Positions 54,850-64,000 of a stretch of DNA of 64,000 nt are shown here, piece after piece. The notes under the pieces are model-generated. The model ran no database searches, was not told where the DNA came from, and saw only the letters and a list, made by a program, of their open reading frames with translations. Made by a program: the position numbers and the translations under genes. The stretch is taken from the NCBI RefSeq assembly GCF_003255815.1, contig NC_037669.1, forward strand, positions 131,053,307-131,117,306. Reading direction: 5' to 3'. Origin of the DNA: Theropithecus gelada (Eukaryota; Chordata; Mammalia; Primates; Cercopithecidae). Every line of letters begins with the position of its first letter. Within the stretch, counting starts at the first letter, position 1.

Positions 54850-56745
54850 AGTTATTTATTTCCCTCTACCATACTACCCTACTTCTGAGGTGTTAATGAG
54901 TAATTTAAGGCAGGCTACAAAGAATCTGCAAAGCCTATATAATCTGGAAATCCTGAGAATTAACCATAATATTGACAGACTAACAGCAGAGTAAAGATAA
55001 TAGTTCACAGGCTCCTAATATGACTATCTATTTCGCAGCCATCATATTAAGTGGTAATCTCGCAAAGTTAAACTGCATAAACCTAAAGGAAAGAAGGCAT
55101 ATTAATTAACCAGAAGGTTACAGATATGCTCGTATTTTCATGTATCATTGAAACAGAAGTTTCTCCAACACCTCCACATTAGCTTTGGTGACTTAGCAGC
55201 CATCAATCGGCCGTATGACACCATTATTGAATTAACAGAACCAGCTAAGAAATCAGATGGCTTCAAATTCCTGCTGTCACAGTAGTGACAATGAACAAAT
55301 CTATTTATTAAATAATAGCAATTCTCTTGCTGAGCATTAACTAAGGCAGCAAAAATGAGACCAAGTGTGACTGATTTTCAACATTATAAGATTGTGGTGA
55401 TAATAAGAAGTAATGATATAGGATGAAGCAGGAAAAATACTTGAACTTCCTATCAAGAATGTAAAAACACTTAATATTTTAGGACAAGCATTCTTGAGGT
55501 CAGTCTTTTAAAATAAATTTAAGTATCATCAAACTTAAACCACACTCTCTTAATTTTATGTAGATCATACCTGCAAAAAATAATACTGAACAATAATAAA
55601 AATATTAAAACACATACACTTAGAAAGTATCCTGAACTTGAGGCACAACAGTTCCTACCATTGAGTGACTCTTCACGTTAATTCATTGTGCTTTGAGGAC
55701 ATAAAACATTTGGGACCTTGATTAATAAGGACTTTTAAAAATAGTATAAAGCATTGAAATGCTTTAAGCAGACAATAGCCATTTTATTCTGATTGGGTCA
55801 AATATTTCTCTTACATGGTTTTGTATTCTTTCATCATTAAATAAAACAGATGATAAATGAGAAAAGTTATAATTCTGAGATGACTATTAAGTGAATTTAA
55901 ATTATTTAACTAGCTCCTGGGAAACATATTTTATTAAAATATATTCACAGAGTTCACTTTTCTTTTAATTGTGTAAGACTATGTAAATACAAATACTGAG
56001 AGATTTCATTATTTCAATCAAAAGCAACCAGCTACTACGTAGAGGTAAAAAACAAATGAGCTGAAATATTTTAGTGAATATAATAAAAATGTTCACAAGT
56101 GCTGACAGTGATTGAGCATATACTGTAGGCCAGGCACTAAGCTAAGACCACAGATGTATTCTGTCAATTAAACTAAAATCAAGAGGGGAAAGAAACCCAC
56201 TTGGCCTAACAAAATTCACACTAGATTGGTTTTTTCAAGTGAAATTCATTCTACTTTAGAATTATTCTACCAAACATTGCATAACTATCAATACATATGA
56301 GGCTCCACCTGTGTGACATGATAAACCATAAGAAAGTAATTTAAAAAGTCAGGACCAATAAGATAATTATAATGACGACAAATGGATTAAACTCTCCTAA
56401 AAAGGAAATATAATATCAGGTAGGATTTATTAAGTCCATTTCGGAAACAAAATCTCACAACTACTTTAAATACTTCATATTTAAGGCTGTTTTCCACTAT
56501 AATGTTTCTGCCATTAACTAACTGGCATAATTACACAAGCAAAAGAGTATGTTAAGAAACAATTTTGTTGATTCTGAAACCATATTTCAAAATACACTCT
56601 TGGGAATACTAAACATCCAAGAAACTCTATTCACTTACAGCTGTTTTAGAGAAGCTGGTGCATATATTCTTCACATCATTAGATTGATACCTACAGTTGA
56701 ATGAATCTTGGACCATTAAAATGTCAAGAAATTTGTTTTAAAAGT
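54850..56745. other. Repeat-poor intronic block
   Basis: About 1.9 kb in which I recognise only a short MIR-like piece at 56105-56165 ('GAGCATATACTGTAGGCCAGGCACTAAGC'). AT-rich, with no open frame of note and no splice-site pair. The lack of repeats is the feature here. Confidence 0.45.
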
Positions 56746-56751
56746 CTCCTG

Positions 56752-57018
56752 GCCAGGCACAGTGGCTCACACCTGTAATCCCAGCACTTTGGGAGGCCGA
56801 GGTGGGCGGATCATGAGGTCAGGAGTTTGAGACCAGCCTGGCCAACATGGTGAAACCCCATCTCCACTAAAAATACAAAAAATATTAGCCGGGCGTGGTT
56901 GTGTGCACCTGTAATCCCAACTACTCAGGAGGCTGAGACAGCAGAATAGCTTGAACCCGGAAGGCGGAGGTTGCAGTGAGTCGAGATTGTGCCACTGCAC
57001 TCCAGCCTGAGGGAAAAA
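56752..57018 (+). mobile_element. AluS-type SINE with a shortened 3' end
   Basis: GGCCAGGCACAGTGGCTCACACC to 'CACTGCACTCCAGCCTGAGGG', then directly an A run. The usual 'GCGACAGAGCGAGACTCCGTCTC' is missing. Imperfect flanking duplication AAAAGTCTCC / AAAAATCTCC. Confidence 0.9.
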
Positions 57019-57029
57019 AAATCTCCCCA

Positions 57030-58080
57030 GGTTCCCCCATATAACTCTTATAATTATAATAGAAGAGGTGGGAGAGACTCAAACAGATGAAACATCTAGA
57101 TTAAGGACCCACTTCAAAGCTCTGCCACACCCTTGACCCAGGTGAGTCTTAGTTTATTGGCAATCTTCAGATGTGTTTCTTCTGCAGGGCCTGCCCACAG
57201 TCAGATGCAGGCTTGAGAGACCAATGGTGGCTGAGGACACAGCAGGTGGGACTGCCAGCTTTACTGGATTGTCAAGATGTTTTTCTGATTTTTCTACAAG
57301 ACAACAAAACATGAACCATTCAAAAAGGAAAATGCATTCTTTAAAGCAGATTTAGTACAATGGCTTGATGACATTTTCCAGCAGTGAAGCAGCTAGTAAT
57401 TAAATATCAACGAGTTAATGACCTGGCTGATTCAATGAACTTTGATTTGGTACAATTAGGACTCCATCACTGAAGCTTCTCCTTTCAGGTTGCATAGCTT
57501 CAGGTCCCAGGACAAGTCTACTGGGAAAAACAAACAGGGGAGCCGCAGCCTCCACCATTTATGCAACACTAGTGCAGCATTGCTTAAGCATATGCTATCT
57601 CACATTTTCCAAGGTCTCTGCTGCACTGCGGTATTTCTGGCCCAGCAAACTCTATCTGACGGATCACTACTTTTTTGACTATGCTAAACCAAACAAGAAG
57701 GGGGCATTTATATACACATACAGATGTACGTACCCAGTCACTCTTTTAGCCTCCTCCCTTCCAGAAAGGTTACCTTGACTGTTGTAAATTATACCATTCT
57801 TTAAATAAGATTAGGTTGGAGTGGAGATAAGAGCAACAGATCAGAATCTAAACTACATCTTCAGGATGAGAGAATTAAAGGATTGCCAATATAAAGTTAA
57901 AGGAGTTATTATTTATAATCAAAAGGAGTTGAGCAGTCCCTGACGACTACATATTTGGTTCTACAAACTCTCTGGATGGTCCCAAGCAGCTCAGTCTCTG
58001 CTTAGTAACACACAGGTCTTCACTCATGCCAGGGTTATATGATTTGTGACTTACCTTCAGGGTTTGGGACTTAAAGGCTT
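57030..58080. other. Intronic sequence, nothing recognised
   Basis: About 1 kb without an assigned repeat. Short open frames (60-68 codons) have no family resemblance. Confidence 0.4.
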
Positions 58081-58084
58081 TTGT

Positions 58085-58710
58085 TTTCACGTAACTATGT
58101 TTTGTCCATATCTAGATACATTTATATTGTAGAGAAAACATCACACAGCCATTGAAACATGATTTAATGATGGTATTTTTTTTTTTTTTTTTTTTTTGAG
58201 ACAGAGTATCACTCTGTCACCCGGGCTGGAGTGTGATGGCACGATCTCAGTTCACTGCAACCCCCACCTCCTGGGCTCAAGTGGGCCTCTTGACTCAGCC
58301 TCCCAAGTAGCTGGGACTACAGGCAAGCACCACCATGCCCAGCTCATTTTGTACTTTTTGTGGAGACACGGTTTCACCACATTGCCCAGGCGTGTCTCAA
58401 ACTCCGAGGCTCAAGTGATCCACCCACTTCAGCCTCCCAAAGTGCTGGGATTACAGGTGTGAGCCACTGCACCTGGCCAATGGTGTAAAATATTTATAGT
58501 ATATTGGTAACTGGAAAAAAAAGTTCACCAAGCTGTCCTATAGAGTGAATCCATATACGCATAAAATAAGGATGTGTATCATTACAGAACCTCTAGCATT
58601 AGTTGTTCTTTTGGAGTGAAGGAATTACATGAGACATTTTTTTTTCCTTCTTTAAGTTTTCTGTATTTTTAAGGATTTCTACAATGAATATATATTACTT
58701 TCATAATAAC
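58085..58710 (+). mobile_element. Old L1 (L1M-type) 3' end, split by an Alu
   Basis: Left part 'CACACAGCCATTGAAACATGATTTAATGATGG' and right part 'GTAACTGGAAAAAAAAGTTCACC', 'TTTTCTGTATTTTTAAGGATTTCTACAATGAATATATATTACTTTCATAATAAC' read as one L1M 3' end, interrupted at 58169-58480. Confidence 0.7.
58169..58480 (-). mobile_element. AluS/J-type SINE inserted in L1M
   Basis: T run, then the complement of a full Alu (GAGACAGAGTATCACTCTGTC to GAGCCACTGCACCTGGCC). Confidence 0.92.
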
Positions 58711-58719
58711 ATAATGTTG

Positions 58720-60185
58720 GATGGGAATAATGGAAAGAAGGGAAGAGAAAAAAGCAAGAGGTAACACCACCTCTTTCTCTCAGAAGAGTGAGCAAGCAAA
58801 CACTGAATGTGTAATCTCTTAAATTCACCACTTAAATATTAACCTTCCCTCATTTTCAGTTATTTGACTTTGTCACAGCAGGAGGCCTACCAAAAAAGTA
58901 TTTGGGGTGGGGAGCACAGAAAATCAAAAGCTAAAAATAAAAGATTCAGCAGGAAGTGTTTTACACTAATATCAACACAGGAGGGGGATGCCATGAGGCA
59001 TTTTTTTTTAACATAGCTTAATGGTTGCCACTTTTTAAAAAATTGATCATCCAGATTTCTCATTTTCATACCTTCAACTTGTCAACTTACATCTAAAATG
59101 AATAATGTGCAAAAGTTAAAAACATTTGCTTTTGTTACTCTCTAGCTTTAAAAGAAAAGAAGGGGACAAATTCCCTGTAGAAATAGGATTAATGACATAT
59201 GGTAATTACACTATTAGGTTGAAATATCCATAACAGCATAAACCTCCATTAAACACATTTCTCAAGAGGCACTTTTATTAAAGACAAATTCAGTCATTTT
59301 AAATTCACAAATAGAAAGCTATGTATCAAAATCTTTTTTTATGTAATCAGATTGTCTGAGTCATTCATTCCACAATTCCTGGCTCAGAAACATTTCAAAT
59401 AAAGACAGGAAGAAAGGTTATACCCCAGGCAAGAGACAATATATTTGCAGATGCAATATTTGAAGCTGTGAATTTAAAAAAAAAAAAAGTCAAAGCAACA
59501 AAAAGAATGTATGCTTTCTATTTGCATGCTGCAAATTCTTGGTCAGCTGTGGCTCATTACCCACCAACTTCCCTAGCTCCCATGTCTCCCATTCCTCCAA
59601 ACAATGAGGAGGCAAGGAAGAGAGGGAGGTGGGGGATGCTCAAAGAGGGATAATGAAAAATGATGATGGAACAACAAGAAATGCAATAAACAAGAAGAGC
59701 TCTTGTTCTTCCATTTTATACCACTTATCATCAGGTGTCTGAAGATACCTTTATGCTTACCTTATTTTTGTTTCAATTTCATTTTTAATTGCCTTGTTTT
59801 CCATTGGGCTTAATTTTGTGAACAATTCAAAAACTTTTCTAGGAATAGGTAGATATAAGTCCTACATAAATAACAAAAAAATCATTCACTCAAAATATAG
59901 CATTTCAAATTAAAATAAAAATTGTTTTCTGTGCTATTTCTATCAACAAACAGCTAATACTCAGTTCTCTAAAAATTGCATATAATACAAGGCAATTTTA
60001 TCTAAGAAATTATGATTTTATTAGAAAACAAGTACAGATGTGCCTCACTTTCTCAACTACAGCAAAATGTGAATAGAAACTAAGTTTGTGTTAATCATAC
60101 TCCCTTTATGGATCTCTTATAAAGAAAATAACCTGTGTTGCAAGTACTGGGTTCCATTCTGCTTGTTTTAAAAGCAAAGAGAACT
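58720..60185. other. Intronic sequence, nothing recognised
   Basis: About 1.5 kb with only A/T runs (58998-59009, 59474-59486). Confidence 0.4.
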
Positions 60186-60189
60186 AGCA

Positions 60190-60380
60190 TATACTAAAAG
60201 CCTACGATAACACCTGGCAGTGTGTTAAGCATTTTCATAGTGTTTATCGTTTAATTCTCACAGCCATTTCACAGATGAGAAAACTGAAGCACAAAAAGAT
60301 TAAATTCCCCAGGTCGTTCAGCAGTGAATGATGAGGCTGAAATTCAAATTCAGTTCTCTTCTATTTCAAAAGACACATTT
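60190..60380 (-). mobile_element. MIR SINE
   Basis: The plus strand reads 'CACCTGGCAGTGTGTTAAGC', 'TTTAATTCTCACAGCC', 'TTCACAGATGAGAAAACTGAAGCACAAAAAGATTAAATTCCCCAGGTCGTTCAGCAG'. Well preserved. Confidence 0.8.
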
Positions 60381-60619
60381 TTCTAATATACACGACCTCC
60401 TGGAATATCTGCATTAGTGGTACCCATGTCATATAACATTTTTCCAGCTAGACACACAGGTAAGATGCCATGAATCTTGGTCTAAGGGTAAGTAAACTTG
60501 GGGAAAATGACTTGAGAGACTAAGATCAGCCACGAATATCATACTCAGAAACAGACAAATGGCAATAATAATCAGTTATCAAATGTGAAGATTTTGATCA
60601 TTTAAAGGAGTCTTCATCC

Positions 60620-60800
60620 TATAAGATTACTTCATGTATTTCCCCAACAATTCTGAGAAGCAGTGAGGCAGGTATTATCACCACCCTCACCTTGTAGCTA
60701 AGGAAACTGAGGCATACAGCAACTAAACAACTTACCCAAGACTACAGGGAACAAAATATAAGTCAGAAGCAAAGTTTCTTAATGCACTGTCCAGCACTAT
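60620..60800 (-). mobile_element. MIR SINE
   Basis: The plus strand reads 'AGTGAGGCAGGTATTATCACC', 'AGGAAACTGAGGCATACAGCAACTAAACAACTTACCCAAGACTACAGG'. Confidence 0.78.
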
Positions 60801-60804
60801 GTCT

Positions 60805-61495
60805 CCTATGTCATGCAGCATTTGGGAAATAATTTCTATCAAAATAAAACTTCTGATAGCTTGAAGAGGAGTCAAGCATTCACTGTAGCCCACACTTTAA
60901 GCAGATACTATATAGGAGTGGAAATACAGGCTTTTTTCAATCCATCTTATTTCAGTCAAGTGAAATTGCTCTGTGTTCATAATATGCTCAAAACCATATT
61001 CACTTTCTTACTTTCTTGAAGAAAACCTTAGGTAAATTTTTTTTTTTTGAGAAAACATACATAGTGAAAAAGGTTTTCTTCACCCCTCCTTCCCTTGGAT
61101 CCCTGCTTTGAAATAAAATAAGTAAGTGGAAGAACTGACTATAAAGTATGAGAAAGAGCAAAAAAAACAAAAGAATGACTCCCCTGCAAGAGTTCTTCAA
61201 GTTTGGCATTAAAAAAAAGCTCTGAGAAGGCAGAACTGACTACATAGAGAAAGTATTATACACAAATTTATATTCCAATAAACAGTGATGTTTCTCAAAG
61301 TAGCCTTTTTAAAACAAATTCTTAGCTCTACTTAAGAAAAGTATCAAGCACCATCTGAAGAAGAAAACATTTTGGAAGAATAGGTTTGCATCATAACCCT
61401 GGAAAATACTATGTCCTAACCTAAGGATATTTAGATACTGACTACTGGTATTTAATTTTAACTAGGAACATGTGAATTGAAAACATGGACAAATA
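60805..61495. other. Intronic sequence, nothing recognised
   Basis: No repeat family or exon-like frame. A T run at 61038-61048. Confidence 0.4.
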
Positions 61496-61499
61496 GTGA

Positions 61500-61775
61500 G
61501 ACCCACCCTTTATGTCTCCTCCGCCAAGAATGCCTTCCCCATACATACCAAACTAAGTTAGGAGATCCCTGTTCTTCTCCCATCCTTTTCTTTTTCTTCT
61601 TGCCACTTAGCACAATTTATAATTGGGCATGAAAATGTGTGATGTCCTGTTTCCCCCATTAGATAGCTAACTCTGTCTATTTCACCACTATAGACCTACT
61701 GGCTAGCATAGTGCCTTGGGAAAATAGTAGGTGTTCAGTAAATAATTGCTGAATGAACTAAATGGATAAATGAGG
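61500..61775 (+). mobile_element. L2 LINE 3' end
   Basis: 'AGAATGCCTTCCCCATACAT', 'CTTGCCACTTAGCACAATTTATAATTG', 'GTTTCCCCCATTAGATAGCTAACTC', 'GCTAGCATAGTGCCTTGGGAAAATAGTAGGTGTTCAGTAAATAATTGCTGAATGAAC' in L2 order. Confidence 0.78.
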
Positions 61776-61779
61776 ACCT

Positions 61780-62195
61780 GTGGATTCCAGGTGATGGGTG
61801 CAGCTTCCCATTTGATCTCTCCTGTTCTCTGGCAATTTCTCCAACCTTTGAGTGAAGAAAGTACTTTTCTGGTGTGGTACGGGATGGTCAATCAGCTTGT
61901 GCACATAGGCAAAATACCATAACCACAAAAACCTACACTGAGTATGTGGACATGTTAAGTGTCTGTACAAACTTCAGGCTGCCTAAACCAAAAGGCAGAG
62001 AAATACTGGCTGCCTGAGCAACTCTTATTTTTTATTTCAAATGTTTGTCCCTTACTGTCTTAATTAGTGTCATTTATACATTCAGTTAGAAGAGCATGTA
62101 ACTGAACCTCTCAGCTTAGAAATGCATTTTAAAACTTCTTTTCCCCTTGTCTTAAACTATAGCCTTAAAATGTACCTTAAAATTCACTGTTTCCC
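61780..62195. other. Intronic sequence, nothing recognised
   Basis: No repeat or gene recognised. Confidence 0.4.
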
Positions 62196-62199
62196 TCTC

Positions 62200-62632
62200 T
62201 TTCCCACTCCCTGGCACTCTGCACTTATCTAACCATATGCTTGCTTAGAAATTCATGGGCTAATCTTAAAATGAACCCGGCATGAAGACTTAGGTATGGA
62301 ATTCTCCCCCACTTAGAGATTACCTCAAGGCAGTGAATCTACAACCCAGCCACAACCAAAATGACACCAGCTCACACTCCAGGTGTATAAGAACTGAAGA
62401 CGGCCATCAGAAAGTGACATACAGACCTGCAGCATGCACTGCTCCCGCATGTTTCCCATACCAAGCTTTCTTCCTTCGCTCCACCTAAAATTTTGAGATG
62501 GTTCCTTTGAGGCTTCAGCCTGGTCATGTCCTCTGTTGGCATTTGAATAAAACTGCCTTCCTTTCACCACATCTCACCTCTCATGTATTTGGTTTTTCAG
62601 GTAGGGAGCAGCTAAACCTGAATTTGGTTACA
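62200..62632 (+). mobile_element. Probable ERV-type LTR
   Basis: The 3' half has an AATAAA signal (62547-62552) in 'TTTGAATAAAACTGCCTTCC', then 'TTTCACCACATCTCACCTCTCATGTATTTGG', 'TTTTCAGGTAGGGAGCAGCTAAACC' and 'GAATTTGGTTACA', resembling the R/U5 and primer-site boundary of ERV1-type LTRs. The 5' limit is a guess. Confidence 0.45.
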
Positions 62633-62639
62633 AGCAGCA

Positions 62640-64000
62640 CAAATTGGAAGCTGTGTATTATGAACAATACTACCTCAACTAAGTAATACAGTATGAACTA
62701 ACTAGATACAAAAACAAGTCACTCAGGCTAGCCCCCATAAATGTCTTGCAAATGTTTTCTTCTTCAGGAAGTATAACCACATTTTATTCTCTCTTTTGTC
62801 TCATTCAGTTCTTGCATGTCTTTAGGGCAAAGGGAGTTAATTCCCTACATTTGTGTAGCACTTCACAGTTTACAAAACACTTTTTTTTTTTTTTAAGGGA
62901 CTGCTAAATCAGAAATTTCAACACAGATACCAAGATATGTTCATGAAATTCCACTCTGAAGTTCCAGGCCCACGTGTACATTTGTAAAAGAAACATTTTG
63001 CAACCTGTTTTGTGGTTCTAAAAAGCCCTAACCCACATTCAAAATAAAAGAGTCAAAAGTATGGAAATTAAGGGAGAGTTTCTAAGGAAGGTTTCTTGGG
63101 AGCACAGTGTCCCCCTTCTTACATGTAACACAGAGGAATGAGTGATGATGTGGGGAAGTCAGGAGAGAGGGGCTTCAAAAGGGCTGTTCAGGAAGCCTGG
63201 CATGTGCCCCTACAGTTAGGAGGGGATATATGTGTGACTCCTGCCTGGAAAAGCTAGAAGAGCAGAAGCTGAAGGAGAGGTGGGAAGGTGGCGGGGACTG
63301 TGCTAGACTGGCCTGCACTCCCAGTGCTTGTCTGTCCAGGATCACGAGTGCTCCCTGTGGACAGATGCGAGCCACAAGGGGGAGAGCTGGCCTGAAGCCA
63401 CTTAGATCCTGCCAGAGGACTGCCTGGAGCAGTGAAAGGAATCTCACAATGGAACATTTATGGAACAGATTGCTGAAAACCAGGATGTGGGGAAAATGCA
63501 CTGACTACACTACAAGTAAATAAAATGAAGAGGGTAGGCATGGCAGAAACTCACAGTGACCAGCAGAAAGAGTGAGCTTTAAACACTTACCAGGCACTGA
63601 AGCATGAAGCCATGTGTCACTATCAGCCAAGTAAGCACTATCCTGCCCCCTCTCTTTTCCTCTCCCTCTTTTCCTTCCTTTTCCAGCTTAGGCCCTGGCA
63701 GGATCAGGAACTATCAAGTAGAAACTTAAGGTAGACAGAGTTTCTAACTGTCAAAGGAACTAACTGGGAAAGGGAAACTGGGAAATTTAACTCAAATCAA
63801 CTTTGAAGTTTTGATTACCTCATGGAATTGGCCATTCTACTCTGATAATTTCCAACTAAAAGTCACTGTAATGAAGTATATTACTTTAAATTAAGAGGAA
63901 AATCATAGGGCCACCCAAGTTTTCATTTTGGGGTAGGGAGGAGCTTCCTCTACTGAATACACTCTAATTGGAAAATAGGAAACAAAATAAAGATGCTTTT
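62640..64000. other. Intronic sequence, nothing firmly recognised
   Basis: A short L3/MIR3-like trace at 62845-62882 ('ACATTTGTGTAGCACTTCACAGTTTACAAAACAC') and a T run (62881-62894). Opposed open frames at 63175-63523 overlap each other and have no recognisable domain. Confidence 0.4.

Noticed and set aside
1..64000. CRISPR arrays, operons, phage or bacterial mobile systems
   Set aside because: The repeats are Alu, L1, LTR and simple repeats with eukaryotic architecture; there is no regular spacer array and no prokaryotic gene.

Overview
The window is nuclear DNA of an Old World monkey (Cercopithecidae, for example a macaque, baboon or guenon). Interspersed repeats dominate: Alu, L1, L2, MIR, MaLR/THE1 LTRs and hAT/Tigger fossils. 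Four young Alu copies (start or lower edge at 6177, 12791, 41419, 50623) carry the AluY variants typical of Old World monkeys: 'GCTCAAGCCTG' near the start, 'CTAGCC(G)GGCGA' in the middle and 'GATCCGGCCACTGC' in the right arm. The young L1 at 37.9-40.7 kb has a 3' UTR of the same age class.

One host coding feature was recognised: a 175-bp internal exon of PPM1L (protein phosphatase Mg2+/Mn2+ dependent 1L, PP2C-epsilon) on the minus strand at 30595-30769, with good splice sites on both sides. By the coordinate-order rule for a minus-strand gene, 30770-64000 is the intron before this exon and 1-30594 the intron after it. I found no other exon of the gene, no start or stop codon of a host gene, and no promoter, CpG island, tRNA, rRNA or CRISPR-like structure. 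Everything else is intronic single-copy DNA and repeats.

Layout. 0-10 kb: 3' end of an L1, an L2, a MIR, a hAT fossil, an AluY and a head-to-tail trio of old Alus. 10-20 kb: a MER5A with a perfect 8-bp target duplication, split by an L1 tail and abutting a MER20; an LTR; and two AluJ copies whose poly(A) tails have become long CT-rich microsatellites. 20-30 kb: Alus, old L1 3' ends, an MST LTR nested in an MLT1-like LTR, and two Tigger elements with intact TA duplications. 30-41 kb: the PPM1L exon, then an L1-rich stretch that includes a triple target-site duplication and a twin-primed (5'-inverted) L1 with a 638-codon open ORF2 segment. 41-54 kb: an AluY, MER5-like pieces, a second Tigger2a in opposite orientation, and a complete two-LTR THE1 element. 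54-64 kb: a repeat-poor stretch followed by MIR, L2, L1M and LTR fossils.

No new biological system was seen. The points worth following up are the structure of the twin-primed L1, the stacked insertions at one target site, the inverted Tigger2a pair flanking the exon, several perfect inverted repeats, one old repeat I could not name, and a repeat-poor intronic block that could hold regulatory sequence. Subfamily names come from recognition by eye, not from a database search.
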